From assembly GCA_014529385.2 (NCBI GenBank), contig CM043968.1:126549018-126609017 (forward strand): a stretch of DNA of 60,000 nt. Direction: 5' to 3'. Shown one piece after another: positions 24,961 through 37,440 of the stretch; position 1 is the first letter of the stretch, and each line of letters starts with the position of its first letter. Source of the DNA: Adiantum capillus-veneris (taxonomy: Eukaryota > Streptophyta > Polypodiopsida > Polypodiales > Pteridaceae). A model generated the notes under the pieces. The model had not been told where the DNA came from. It saw only the letters and a list, made by a program, of their open reading frames with translations, and searched no databases. The translations under genes were made by a program, and so were the position numbers.

Positions 24961-25050
24961 TTGGAGGTAAGAGTGCTAGGAGTGTATTGAGGCATACTAA
25001 TAAAGAAATGCACTTTATTAGTCAACTTGGAGGTAAGAGTGCTAGGAGTG
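24961..25050. repeat. 66-bp tandem duplication at the LINE target (left part)
   Basis: A 66-bp unit (24961-25026) starts TTGGAGGTAAGAGTG. A second copy begins at 25027 and is cut at 25050 by the LINE poly(T). The missing remainder of this second copy appears at 44361-44402. The duplication therefore predates the LINE insertion, and the two halves now lie 19.3 kb apart. Confidence 0.85.
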
Positions 25051-25436
25051 TTTTTTTTTTACCATAAAGGGGGGCGCTTGTGAATTAAATTAGAAGGGAA
25101 AAATTACAAGATAGGTTCGAAGCTAAGCTTGGAGACAAAACATTGCAATGTCCATATACATCCCTGGTTTCCATGATACCTTGCAATACAGAACTATTTA
25201 CAAGGGTAGCTACATAAATATTCAATGTCTGGGGGAGCTCATTCAAAACTTTTATATGTGTTGCAGCAGCCTTATGCCATTGTTGTACTGCCTTTGGAGC
25301 TTTTCTCCTTCATTACTACATTCGTCGATCATCCTTTGGAGGTGAGTATATGATCCGTCCAGCAGCACCTCTTGTTGTTTGCTTATATTTGAGCTATTGT
25401 AGAATCTCATGCAAACACAGTTCTCATACTTTTAGT

Positions 25437-28400
25437 CTAGTAAGAGTCATCAAATAACCTGTTATTCCTCTCCTTCCAAATGATCCATAAAAATTCACCC
25501 CTAATTCTGTTCCAAACTACTAAGAAGGTGGAGACTGAGTCTCCCAGTAGCAACCGCTTCCAGTTCGGGCAAAAGTCCATAGCAGAATAGAGCGGAGCAA
25601 GAATTTTTTGTATTTTAGTACAATTCATAAACACGTCGGGGATATCCTCCACTTCCCTTTGGCAATTGACACACACGATCGACTCTAACCCTGCTGACTA
25701 AATGCAACTGCCTCTCCACATAGCTTTATGCAGGATTAGCCAAAGCAAAACTGAATGGTTAGCAGGTATTCCTCTATTCCACATCGTTTTGAACTCAAAG
25801 TGCCATTGCTTCCTCCCAGAGAAACATTCCAGCGAGCATTAAGAAGAACATGCACAGGGGTAGGTAAAGTAGGGGGCAGGAAGGTGGGTGGGAGAGCATA
25901 CTCCCATGCTGCCAGTAGATGGCCTTAGTTGAGGGTGTGGAATTGAGGGCCAATATCCATTTAGATGGTTTAGGGAAGCTAGACCTTCTAGTTTTGACTA
26001 GATTTAGTTCCCATGGTTGGAGGCAAGCCTTGTGGATAAGCTCTGTATCATTGAGCCACCTGTATTCCGTCTTGTGCCAGAGGTCTTTCCATTTAACAAG
26101 GCCTTTGCGGTGAACTCTCCTTGCAGTTCTGAGTTGCTATGGGTTAAGAGAGGGAAGAGGGGCGAGAGACCACCATAGCAAATCCTATCCTTTGAATGGG
26201 AAACTGTGCTTGGAGTCCCAGTTGATTCTGATGTGGCCTCTGTACCGGTTCCACGCGGAGGCAATCCCAGCCATTCGGTTTACTAATCTTAAACTGCTGA
26301 AGGTTTCTGAACAGAAGAACTGCCCACTCTTCTTCCCTTTGCTCAATAGCTTTGATGACTAGCTTGACAACAAGTTTTTCAACCCAGGCCGTGATTTTCA
26401 TAAGGCCTAGACCCCCTTCCTCCTTCGGGAGGCAACATATGTTCCATTGAACCTTAGCCATTCCTTTTTTAAGGGGATCACCTGACCATAGGAAGTTTCG
26501 GTAGACTTTGATGATGCTCTTCAAGTGGGAGTCGGGGGGACGCCAACAAGAGAGGAAGAAGACCACATAACTACACAGAAAGTTCTTGATGACTACAGAA
26601 CGACCTGCTATGCTAGATTGAAACCCCAGCCATCTATTGAGCTTAGTTGAGAATCTCTCAGGGACCCATTTCCATCTCTATCCAAGCGTAACTCTGAAGC
26701 CAAATGGGATGCCTAGAAGTCTGAATATCACTCCATCTTGCAGAATCTTGCACCCCTGATCAAAAATCCATTTAGGGAAAGGTGAGAGAGAGGATCGAAT
26801 ACCTGGCTTGCTGTGATTGATACTGGAGCTTGAGGCCTCGCAGAAGATATCCAAACATTCCCAGAATGAAGCTAGGGATTGATCATCGTTCTGAAGAAGA
26901 CCATTGGTGTTGTGAGCGAATTGTGAGAGACATTATTGCTTTCCATTGGGTAGTAAAACACCTTTGAGATTACCACTAGTCATTTTGGCTTTGACTAACC
27001 AGTTGAGGGCATCTGCAGAAATAGCAAACAATAGAGGGGCGAGGGGGCACCCCTGTCTTACCAAGCGGTGTAGAGGGAAGGGGTCAGAAAGAGAATTGTT
27101 GAGGGCGACTCTGGAAACTGCATTCCCAAGGAGGGTCCGGAAAAACCTTACCAACATAGGGCCAAACCCCATAATGACCAGACTCTGGATGAGAAACGAC
27201 CATTCTAGCCTATCATAGGCTTTGTCGAAGTCGACTTTGAAAAATATAAAATCCTGTCCAGAGGCTTCAGCGTGCTCAATCCCCTCCCACATGGAGATAA
27301 CTGCCTCCATGATCCTTCTTCCTTTGATAAATCCTTTCTGCTTAGCACACAACCATTCTATCAATGCCAGTGTAATTCTGCTAGCAATGGCTTTCGCAAA
27401 GATTTTGTACGCGGACGTTAACATAGTGAGGGTCCTCCAATTGGCCAGTTGTTCCTTGGGACCTTTTTTATGAAGAATCTTGATAATACCAGTGTTGATG
27501 CTGATTGGGAGAGCTGAGAATTTGACTGCCTCCTCCCAGACCATCTTCAACAATTGTGCTATCATGTCTTTGAAGGCTTGGTAGAATTCTGTCGGTAGCC
27601 CATCTATTCCTGGAGTTTTCTTAGCCTATAGGGCATCTATAGCCCTCTTGATTTCCTGTGAGGTGAGGTCGGAATCTAGTTTTTGGCTATGTGGGGGGGG
27701 GATAACCGCTTCCCACTCTTTTGGATCTGCTCTCTAGCTCTAGTTTTGGCCTAGTTGAAGCAATCCATCGGGCTAAAAAGATTAGAGAAATGAGTGCGGA
27801 CTAACAGGATGTTCTCCTCCTGGGTGGTGGCTCACCTTGTTTCCGTAGAAAGCAACAAAATTATGTCTCTTTGGTGTTTCTTTTTTAGGGATTTAAACAT
27901 TGCTTTGGTGGGCTTATCCACCTAGCCAATCCCTAAAAAGGCCGCTGTGTGAAGAAGGGTGAGGCCTGCCTCCATTTTTAAGTGGTGATGAATTGAGAGT
28001 ACTAATTTTGTCTTGCACCTCTGGCTGCTCGTTGGAGGAGGCTTCCAACACTATGAGTTCACTGTATGCCTGGTCTTTCCTACGTTGTCTTATTTCAGTG
28101 ATCCTCTTTCGGAATGAGATTAGAATTTTCTAAGTGCTGGCTACAGCCTTGGACCAAGATCAGCAGGCGAGTCTCCCTTTGAGAAAGCTTGAACCCATAT
28201 GGCCTTGACATTGTTTTGAAATTCTTCTAGCTACAAGAGAGAGGAATCTGTATGAAACCAGTGATTCCTGATTTCGGAATGCTTATCATCTAGGGTTATG
28301 ACTAAAGGGTAGTTCCGAGGCACACGAAGTGAGCCTCGGCTTTGCTTTAACTCTATTGTATACTTTGGCTACACCCAAACTTATATAGCACCTGTCCAGC

Positions 28401-28974
28401 CTTGCTTTCCTTGCATTGTCTACTTGGGAGTAGTTTTGCCAGAAGAACTCACCTGTGTTTCCTATGTTTACCAGGTCTAGATGCGCTTTGAGATCTTCCC
28501 ATTTCCTAAACTCAGCCCCTGATATAATGTTGCCCTTACTAAGATATCGGTCTTCTTTGCTTTTCACCATGTTGAAGTCCCCAAATAGGATGAACGGTCT
28601 TGTGAGGGATAGGAGTTCATGCCACAGGTTCGTTCTATTTTTTACAGAGCCTCTAGCATAAACCAAGACCAAAGTACAGCTAATGGGGGCATCAACCTTG
28701 ACATCCACCCAAAATTCTCCAGTCCCTCCACTAGAGGTGTTCCAGTGACTGAGTGTTCCCAGAGCTATTCCTCCAGCTCTCGAGTATGAACAGAGATGTG
28801 CCATTGGTGGTCCTTAGACACTGTTAAGAGTCTCTGAGAGATTTCAGCTCCATTTGTCTTGATTTCTTGCAGAAAAATGACGTCGACTGGGTAATTGAGA
28901 ACCCATGCTTTGATTTTCCTAGCTTTGATGGGGTCTGAGAGCCCCTTAATATTCCAAGAAAGTATCTTCATCTA
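25437..28974 (-). pseudogene. LINE ORF2: endonuclease, reverse transcriptase, zf-RVT (disrupted)
   Basis: It starts near 28971 with M-K-I-L-S-W-N-I-K-G-L, the apurinic-endonuclease N-terminus. Q-E-I-K and G-D-F-N follow by about 28560. Reverse transcriptase blocks at 27565-26933 include D-F-D-K-A-Y-D-R-L-E-W and R-Q-G-C-P-L-A-P-L. The catalytic Y/F-A-D-D site, near 26905-26925, reads F-A-H-N, so both aspartates are lost. A zf-RVT-like region (25437-25676) with C-V-N-C and W-I-I-W-K-E-R-N-N-R-L-F ends the protein. There are multiple stops and frameshifts at 28260-27570, 26930-26570 and 26140-25680. Confidence 0.9.
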
Positions 28975-29975
28975 TTACTATGTCGGTCTTTGCCTTTCTT
29001 AACCTGAGTCCTTTGGGAGGCCTGCGATCCAGAGTTATGGGAACGTTTATTATCCTTGTGGACCTCCATAGGGCTTGGGCCAATGTTCTGGCTTTTTGTC
29101 TTCACCGGAGCCACGTTCTCCTTATTGCCTTCAGCTGATGATGAAGCCTTGTTGAGGTCGATAAGCTTCTCCTGGTCTTCTTTGTTGACTTGGGTCTCTA
29201 GCCGAGACATAGTGACGTCTTCCTCCTCTGATTCTATCCTAGATTATTCTACCACCTCAGAGTCCTCCCATTCAAGCAGTGAGGCTAACAGAGAAAAACA
29301 GTTGTGAGTCCTAGCCTTGATCTTCTCAATATTGTTTCTTTCCTGTTTAGTCTTGTCCTGCCTAGAGGGATGGGGAGCAGAGGTAGTGGGAGGGGCCTTG
29401 GGTTTAGGAGTCTGAGAGGCCTTTTGTTCTCGCTCTGGTTCAGTCTTAGGGTTCTTAATAGGACAGTCTCTAAAGAAATTCCCTTTGGCCTCGCAGTGGA
29501 AACATGCATTGGGGAGATATTTGTAAACAAGGCGTTGCTCAAAATTTTCCCCATCATCGAGGGCGATGACCATGGCTTGAGGGAGGTCGACAAAGATATC
29601 CATTTCAATCAGGGCCTGAGGGTGCCATGCGGGGATGTAGTCTCCCCTAGGTCTTCCTCCTAACACCTTGCTGAGTTCGGAACCAATAACTCTCACATGG
29701 TTATGGAAGTGCAAAGGCAGATTCGGGAACTTTACCCATACAAGAAAGTGTGTCAGAGCGTCCCTCTCAGCATTGTAGTGCTTGTTCCACTTAAACAGGC
29801 ACAGAGGTGTAGTTCTCAAAAGCCATTGCCTTGAGGGTCGAAGCATGACTGGGTGGTACACTTTTATGGGTTGAAAGCTCTTTTGTAATAGCCACTTAAT
29901 AACTATGTCATTAGCTGTTAGCACCTTTGAAATTTTTGGATTCAAAAAATACTCGAAAAAAACACCAAAGCTCGT
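28968..29975 (-). pseudogene. LINE ORF1 C-terminal part (DUF4283-like and zinc knuckle)
   Basis: The protein includes the second half of the plant-LINE DUF4283 region (F-L-V-W-V-K-F-P-N-L-P-L), then a knuckle reading C-F-H-C-E-A-K-G-N-F-F-R-D-C. Its histidine is replaced by Asn. A long charged Lys/Pro/Ser tail follows and is continued in another frame by the segment 29210-28968. ORF1 proteins bind the element RNA. The N-terminal half is found 13.5 kb away at about 43.49-44.12 kb. Confidence 0.75.
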
Positions 29976-30176
29976 ACGTGCGAGAGAGGTCCCAGAAGCT
30001 CGTACTTGCGTGGGTGTTGAGCACACTGAGCGCATTCATGTAGCTTCTCTTCATCTCAAGCAAGAAGCAATAGCAGCAGGGCACACAGCAGCAGGGCAGC
30101 ATGTCTCTCAGGTTCTCTCTCGCTCTCTGAGGCAGGGTGGTCAATATCTGCCATCCCTCTCTCTCTTTCTATGTCA

Positions 30177-30440
30177 CACACACACACACACATGCATAGC
30201 TGAAATTATTGCATGTTTGAAACAGGGTAGCTTAGTCTCAAGCTTGCCACCATTGATTGGACATGTTTTGCTTGATTTTTTCCATGTCACCATTACAAGG
30301 TGCTTCACGTCCCGATAGCTTCACCACCCAACCGTGACCATTGTATGTTTCTTTTTCAGTTTCATTTTGTTCCATGATGCATATCCATGGACATAGATAT
30401 GAACACACACACACACACACACATACCTACACAGAGAGAG
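30177..30440. repeat. Short (CA)n tracts near the transposon left end
   Basis: CA repeats at about 30177-30192 and 30402-30422, the second followed by GAGAGA. They lie in the presumed 5' region of the plus-strand gene, downstream of a CT-rich stretch at 30109-30172. Confidence 0.8.
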
Positions 30441-30599
30441 TCTTGTTTCAGCATTAGGATTTGTTATTGGTGCAAAAATCCTTCCTCTTAGGAGATTTTA
30501 TCTGTTATTAGTTAATTGTTGTGGTGAAATGATGATTAAAAATGTTATTTTGATGGGTCATTTAATTATAAAATTGGTTTTATATGTATATTTCACGTG

Positions 30600-33500
30600 C
30601 AACCCACCTCCATTTAATAGAATCCAACATACAAAACTTTGCATGTCAAGACAAGACTTCCATGAAGTATACAAACTCAGCCTGGACGGGGTTGACAACC
30701 CACACTTTATGGATGTTACAGAGAAAGACTGGTTGTTCGTGTTCACAGTGCTACAAACCAAAGGGCAGAAGGTGAAGCTTTGAACCATACGGTCAAAGAT
30801 TTACGATAAATTCATGATGCTTTATCATATGGTTTACCAGGAGTTACCTATAAACGATGAGTGCGCTGCCTGGTTTGCCAAAGCATTTGCATTTGAAATT
30901 TTCCAGAGGGAGGACTTGTCTCTTGACAAGTCCAAATACCGAGTAGCTTGGGCTGTTGTGGCTGAGAATTCAGTTACTCGACTGGGGGCACCTAAGCAAG
31001 GGCTCTCCAACAAGATGTCCAGAGTAATGACGCAGATGACTGACAGTAAAACAGTGTGCAAGTCAGTATTGGTATCTCAATCAATCAAAGGCGAGTGTGG
31101 ATATGTCAAATAGTCGGTATGTAGAGCTGGCACAGATCATGCGGTCTGATGTATAAGCTAAAGTTAGGCAGCTAGAGTGAAATAGGGCAGATCTCTAAAG
31201 AAATGCAGCAAGCACAAGTGGAAGTGCAGGTTCATTCAAAGGCAGACACTTTCTTGAAACAGTTATGGGAAGCACGAGAAGAATTAGCCACGCTTGAGGC
31301 TAGTGGGAATGTGCCGTTGGAGAGGGTAATGACGTTGCAAGCTGTGATCAGTGCTAACTTGCAAGTTCTTGGTGTTCTTGGTGTCACAGAGGGTGGCACG
31401 TCTGAAAACAACGATGTTGCAGCCATACAGGTTGATTTGAAAACACCAAGAAGATACTGTTGTTCCTCTTATTTTGTGTTTGAACAGTTTTGCTGAATTT
31501 TTTTGTCCAATACAGGAGAGGCTGCAATAAAAGAATGTGCTCTTGGTGAGACTCAAAAATCAGGAGGCTTTTGTTGGCAGTGCAATTTTACAATTGCAAC
31601 AGGGCAAAGCACCTGTATTCTCTCCATCACCTCCAATCATGTCAAATGTATGTCGAGGCGTTATATTTATTGACGAGCCATGCACAGCTTGTGTGTTGGA
31701 ACTTCAGGATAAAATACTGGTGGGTGTTTGAATGCTACCATACCAACACCCCTATCACAATTTTTGTTTCGCAACTTTGTCCACGCTGAGTGATTCCTGC
31801 TTGGCACCGGGATGCGGCATAGAGATCCCTGCTTCGGTGAAGAAGGTGTTTGGTGCAGAGACAACATCCGTGGCAGAAGAAAAACTTACTCCAATAGGTA
31901 TGTTCCCAATTCTAGTTACTCAAGCTCCAAAGGAAGGAAAAGTTGTAATAGTAACCAAAAGTATTAGTAGTAAGCTCTATTAGTAACCAGTAGCTGTCAA
32001 ATAGTTTTATTAGTAGTAAATTATATTAGTAACCAATAGTTGTCAATAGCTTGTAATTAGTGGTAAACTATCAAATAGCTTGTAATTAGTAGTCAGCTGT
32101 ATTAGTAACCAATAGTTGTATTAGGTACAACTATGAGTTAGCTATTTGATAGCTATTGTCTACTAATACAGCTTATTGTCCAATTATGAATAGTTGCTTA
32201 TCCAAAAATTTTAGAAAGCTATTAGATACAGCTTTAAACCAACTATTAGTTTACCAATGGCTTCCATAGGTAGTGGGTGACAACTACCTTCTAGGTTTAG
32301 AGAGAGCTACTAGCTGGTAATAGCTACCTGGCTCTTGTTAAATAGCTCCAAAATAGTTGTTAATTGTGTGAGTAAATACTTTCTCATTCACTAGTGGCCA
32401 GTATTCCTAGCTATTAGAATTTAAGAGCTCTCTAATAGCTGGGTACTAGCTATTACATATCTGTTGGTCCCGAAGCTTTTGACCAGCTATGAGGTAGCTA
32501 TTGACTTTCATAGTTGTACAATAGTTATTGATAGCATGTAGATATGCACACTCAATCACCATGTGGCCACTATTTCTAGTTAGCAATAAGAAATAGATGT
32601 TTAATAGCTTGCAAGTAGATATTATAGACCCAAACTTGGCTAAAGTTGCTTCTCAGACAGCTTTTGACCAACTATTAGGTAGCTAACGTCTGCCATAGCT
32701 AGTGGGTGATGGCCTATTAGCTGGCAGTACCTATTTGACCTATTATTAATAGCTGTGTGATAGAGCTTTTAATAAGCTATGAGTTAGCTATTGGCTTCTA
32801 TAGCTAGTGGATGGTACCTATTTTCCACAGCTAGTGGGTGATAGCTATTTTGCAGGGTTGGAGAGCTATTAGCTGGAAGTAGCTATTGATCACAGCTACT
32901 GTCTTCCACAGCTAGTGGGTAATAGCTTTTTGCCAATTTTGGAGATCTATTATCTGGAAGTAGCCATCTGAAGCTGTTATTAATAGCTGCTTGATAGTGC
33001 TTATAACCAGCTATTAGGTAGCTATTTCCTGCCATAGCTATTAGGTCAAAGCTATTTGCCTAGTTTTGAGATTTATCAGCTGCTAGTAGCTATCTAGCCA
33101 GCTATCAATAGCTGCTTGATAGACAGCTTAGAACCAGCTATCAAGTAGCTATTGTCTTCCATAGCTATTGGGTTGGGCAATAGCTATGTTTTGAGATCTA
33201 TTAGCTGGAAGTAGCTATCTCACCAACTATTAAGAAGCTATTGTCTTCCACAGCTAGTGGGTAATATATATTTGCCAGGATTTGAGAGCTTTTAGCTATT
33301 TTAACCAGCTATTAGGTAGCTATTAACCAGCTATTGGGTAGCTATTGTTTCTCATAGCTAGTGGATGATAGCTACCTATTGTGTAGGTATTAACCAGCTA
33401 TTGGGTAGCTATTGTCTTTCATAGCTAGTGGGTGATAGCTACCTGCTAGGTTTAGAGAGCTACTGGCTGGTAAAAGATACTTTATTCTTGTTAAATAGCT

Positions 33501-36449
33501 CCACATTAGCTTTTGATTGTGTAGTATATACCCTTATTGACTATGTGGCCAGTATTGCCTAGTTATTTACAACCAATTGCTACTCAATAGCTTGCAAGCA
33601 GATAGGCTATGACTGCTTCTCAGAAAGCTTTTTACCAATTATTAATAGATGCCTAACAGATAGCTCTAACCAGCTAGTGGGTGATAGCCATTTGCTAGGT
33701 TTAGAGAGCTAGTAGCAGGCAAATGCTACTTGATGCTTGTTAATCATCTCCCTAATAGTTGTTGATTGTGTGTGGTAAATCTTTTCTCATTCACTATGCA
33801 GCAAGTATTTCTAGTTGTTAACAACCAAAAGCTATCCAATAATTTGTTGAAAAGTTTGACTTTGTTTCCAAAAGGTTGACTTCCTTTTTTAATTGCTGCT
33901 TGGCATCTTTTTATAACAGTAGATGATTGTGTTCCAACCACATGTATGTTCACACCAACAAAGACATCTGGTGGAGATACAATGCAATCAACGAAGACAT
34001 CTGGTGGAGATGCAATGCAATCAGCAAGATTCACAGTCGACTCTGATTGTTGGGGAGAATCCCCAGCAAAGTCTTCTTGCAGCCCCTTCAAGAATTCACA
34101 GCTACCAGTGATCAGGAAAAGTAGTACTTATGACGTTGTTGCGGGCTGCTCCACAAGTCCAAAATATGGTCTTTTAAGCAAAGATGAGGTCCGAGAGTTT
34201 CTTGGTAAGTTTCAAGTTATGTACCTCTCAAGCCATGCTATGGATACATGTTGTTGGCAAAGTATTACAGAGTTTTAGGTGGTGTATGACAGCTGATAGC
34301 CAGTTAATATTATGTTATTAGCCAGCTTCTAGATAGCTATTAAGTAGCTTTGAAGGTACTTCTAGTTTAATCACATCTTCCATTGCAGCTCCAAGAATCT
34401 CTGAGACACCTGATGATGTTCCAAAGGCAACAATTGGAGACATAGAGGACAAGGTAAAACAGGGAAAGCTTGCAAGAGGTGGCAAGCATGGGCAAAGTAT
34501 GTCTAGGAGGTTGACAAGAAGGTCTGTAATTGCACATGGAGCTGACGATGAAGATACAAATAGCGATACATTGATGCAGAAAGGTATGACTTAGTAAATT
34601 TAGTGTCAGCCCACTTACACGTGGTTGAGTTTTTTTGTCTTTTTGGAGCACTTACTGATGGCATAGAAACATGCAGAATCTCTTGTCAATAAAGATTTTG
34701 GAGACACTCTAGAGAACATGTTGGAAGAAGCTAAAAGAAAGAGGCAGGGTCAGCAAAGCAGAAAACTCTGTTCAGAAAAACTCCTCCAGATGTTAGGAGT
34801 GGCGGTGAAATCCCTTGCCCATATGTTGAAATAGAAAGGCATGCAAAGGATGCTAGCAAAGGCCCTACTCTACCTCTGGTAATTGACCTAACAATGGTTG
34901 GTGATGAAGGCTGTGCTCCTGATACAGTTGCTGATGCAAGCCTAAACTGTGAAGTCCCTATTCATCGTGTGAGCATTGATGGTACCGTGCCTGCTCTCGA
35001 TACAGTTGCTGATGCAAGCCTAAACAGTGAAGTCTCTGCTCATTGTGTGAGCGTTGATGGTGGTGTTGATGGTAGTGTGCCTGATCCACAGCAAGTTCAT
35101 CAAGCAAGCCCTTTGGCTGATCACCCTAATACCACGAGCCAAGATCATGGTGCTGGTCTATTGTCCCCTAATGCATCTTTGTAAAGTTTTATGTTTCAAG
35201 GACATAATATGAATGCTATTCCAAGCTGTTTTTGCAAATATTTTGTTGTTTTTCCTCGCAATTAGTAAACTTATGTAGACAGCCTTGTGTATGCAGTAAT
35301 TCATAAGGAATTAATGTTGATGCTAGTAGTATGTCCACCGTCAGAAACGAAGCCCAAGTCAAGGCCAAAAAAACTCGTGATAGATCACCCGTTTAAAAGG
35401 TGGAGATGGTACATGGTTCTCAAGCGGATGTACCACATCAGGTTGGCACATGTGTATGCATCCAGCTCATGTTCATGGGATTTCCCAAATTGCAACGATC
35501 CGAGCAGGATGCTTGCATCAGTTGAGGAGGATTATCATGTTGTCCCAGAAAGTGTACAGAATGATCATGGGGCTCTTATTTTGGATATGAATGGTCTTTT
35601 GATTCATAAAGTGGATCTGGAAGAAGATATTTTTTTCCCTACATGGAATCTACAATATGACCAGGTACTGGAGGAGAGGCCAAGAAGGATATACTTCCTT
35701 GGCGGCCCGATGCAAGGCAGTTCTTATTGTGGGCAACAACTCATTTCAATGTCTTCATTTGAAGCTCAGCCATGGAACATAATGTTATAAAGCATTTCCA
35801 TGAACGCTTTCCAGGTTTACGAGGACTCGTAGTAGCAGGGTTCATTGCACAGACTTCCTGTGATGTGCTTCATAATCACAAAATCAAGGGCAAAAAACCC
35901 ATTCTCTTCAAGCCCCTCAATGATTTCTAGAACAGGTGTAATGGTCAGTTTGGTCCACACAATACGCTATTGGTTGATGACAGTTTGTACAAGTGCATAT
36001 TTAATTTTTCTGGCAATTTCTGCATTCTGCCAGTGTTTGGCTCGCCTAACTATACAACTCGAAGGCCATTCCTTACACATAAGCTTGCCCCATGGCTGTA
36101 CAAGTACCTGAAGGTAGGGGATAGAACGCAGTTTGTTTCCGGAGGAGGAGATGTGTTTGGCATCTGGGGCAGTGAAGAGGACTTGATTGTTAAGGATCTT
36201 ATAGAGTTGCATGGACAGAGAAGCCTAGAGTGCTTCCATAGTGCTAGATGGGGAAAAATTGAAAAGAAGATCTCTGAGGAGATTTAGTGGGAGGCATCTG
36301 ACAAAGTGGGGGATTTCCCAGAGCAAAAGGAGGCATGGATAGACACGCTTGGGCACATTGGTGTATTGCCTGTGATGTTTGGACATCCTGCTAGTGGATG
36401 TAGCTTCTGTGCAAATTTAGAGAATCCCCTCTGGTCATCCTATTTGTAA
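30600..36449 (+). pseudogene. FCP1-homology (HAD) phosphatase-like gene of the transposon
   Basis: Exon-like open segments occur at 30660-31110, 31510-31897, 33920-34204, 34389-34583, 34677-35184 and 35290-36449, joined by plausible GT-AG junctions. The last segment has the FCP1-homology phosphatase signature. The nucleophile motif D-M-N-G is at 35584-35595. A block F-N-V-F-I-stop-S-S-A-M-E-H-N-V follows, with a stop at 35760-35762 where Trp is expected. Then come K-P-L-N-D-F at about 35910 (stop at 35928-35930) and L-L-V-D-D-S at about 35970. Such domains dephosphorylate phosphoserine/threonine, in FCP1 on the RNA polymerase II C-terminal domain. The upstream exons have no domain I know. One holds a Gln/Glu-rich helical stretch, possibly a coiled coil. 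A frameshift near 35710 and at least three stops make this copy dead. Confidence 0.75.
31898..33919 (+). repeat. Intron array of degenerate TAGCTA repeats (left)
   Basis: A GTATGT donor at 31898 and a TTATAACAG acceptor ending at 33919 bound a 2,022-bp intron. The splice joins the flanking exons in frame. Almost the whole intron is built from variants of TAGCTATT and CATAGCTAGTGGGTGATAG. These form degenerate higher-order units of about 60-110 bp, each with AGCTATTGGGTAGCTATTG and TCTTCCATAGCTAGTGGG segments. TAGCTA is a palindrome, but the CATAGCTAGTGG segment gives the array a direction, here along the plus strand. Confidence 0.9.
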
Positions 36450-36870
36450 GTACACCATACTTTTTTATGGTTCTTGCTCATTGCAAAAATCTGTAATATA
36501 ATTCATCGCTCAAAGCGACCATGTACTATTTTTTTCCTGAGAAGGTTATTAAGTTCCACTCTTATGTTGAGTACATTATACAAAATCTGGATTTATGCGA
36601 CATTGCACTGTTTACTTTCGTGCAAAGCTTATTAAGTTCCAGTCTTAAGTTCGACTACATAAACATCATCTGTTTAGGATTTGCTCAATTTCCATGTTTT
36701 GGTGCCATGAGAGTTGTATTGATAGAAATAGGACAAATTACTTGTAGATTTGGCAGCGAATGGTAAAAAATTGTACATGTTAACCCTGTATAACTGACTA
36801 GCAACGCATGTAGACCATATGAATAGAACGACAGGACTTGTTTGCTCATATAAAAATCAAACGATTAAAA
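36450..36870. other. Intergenic region between the convergent genes
   Basis: About 420 bp lie between the end of the phosphatase-like gene and the stop of the transposase-like gene. It holds an imperfect 34-bp direct repeat (TTATTAAGTTCCA..CTTA..GTTGA/CGAC) at about 36546-36580 and 36627-36661. It probably contains both 3' ends. No terminator can be assigned. Confidence 0.5.
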
Positions 36871-37440
36871 TTACATCTCCCATGGCATGCTGTTGTATAT
36901 AGATTCAAAGACCTCCGACAAGATCGTATACAATCCCCTAACACCCTGGACTACTGTCAGTGGGATTTTTATACACCTGACAAGATGGGAGTACATGAAG
37001 ACTGTGTTTCTGCCCAAAAGCTTGTAACAATAATCGTCGACCTGCTTATAATAGAGGCCTTTCAAAATGTGCGACCCTGCTTCAAACACAGTGCCCCAAC
37101 TGTCGACGTCGTGTGCTTTGAGATTCTCCAATGTGCTTGTGCACTTGATCAAGTAAAAGTCGACACCTTCTTCATTCCCCTCCTCGGCATTGACAGCAAA
37201 GTTGTCACCTACTTGAATCGCATCACTCAATGCTTCATAGTGCCCTTAATAGATAGGCTCCTCAAATTTGTCATCGCTATTTCCACCATCACTTTGAGCG
37301 ATTTTGTGGAAACTCCAGCTAGACACATGTGTTTTGTTGCTACAATTCCTCCACTAGTTGTGCATGCATGCACTACAATAGCAAGATAGCTGCCTATGTA
37401 TGATGGAGGAGCCATCTTGTTTTGAGTAGCCCCGAACAGA

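Larger units (their letters stand above)
25051..29975 (-). mobile_element. L1-type LINE, 3' part
   Basis: A minus-strand non-LTR retrotransposon ends in a poly(A) tail, read here as T10 at 25051-25060, next to the 9-bp duplication CTAGGAGTG at 25042-25050. The other copy of that duplication is at 44361-44369, so the LINE extends to 44360 and is split by a 13.5-kb insertion. This part carries the end of ORF1, the endonuclease, the reverse transcriptase and a C-terminal zinc-finger region. The right border is approximate, because the junction with the insertion could not be placed to the base. Confidence 0.88.

Noticed and set aside
31980-33880. Possible CRISPR-like array or centromeric satellite
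   Set aside because: Repeats are degenerate, spacers are not unique or regular, and the array is bounded by splice sites of one gene. The sequence is plant nuclear DNA, so an intronic repeat array fits better.
35287-36449. Intact host FCP1-like phosphatase gene
   Set aside because: Two stops and a frameshift break the domain, and the region lies inside an insertion in a LINE, so it is not treated as a functional host gene.
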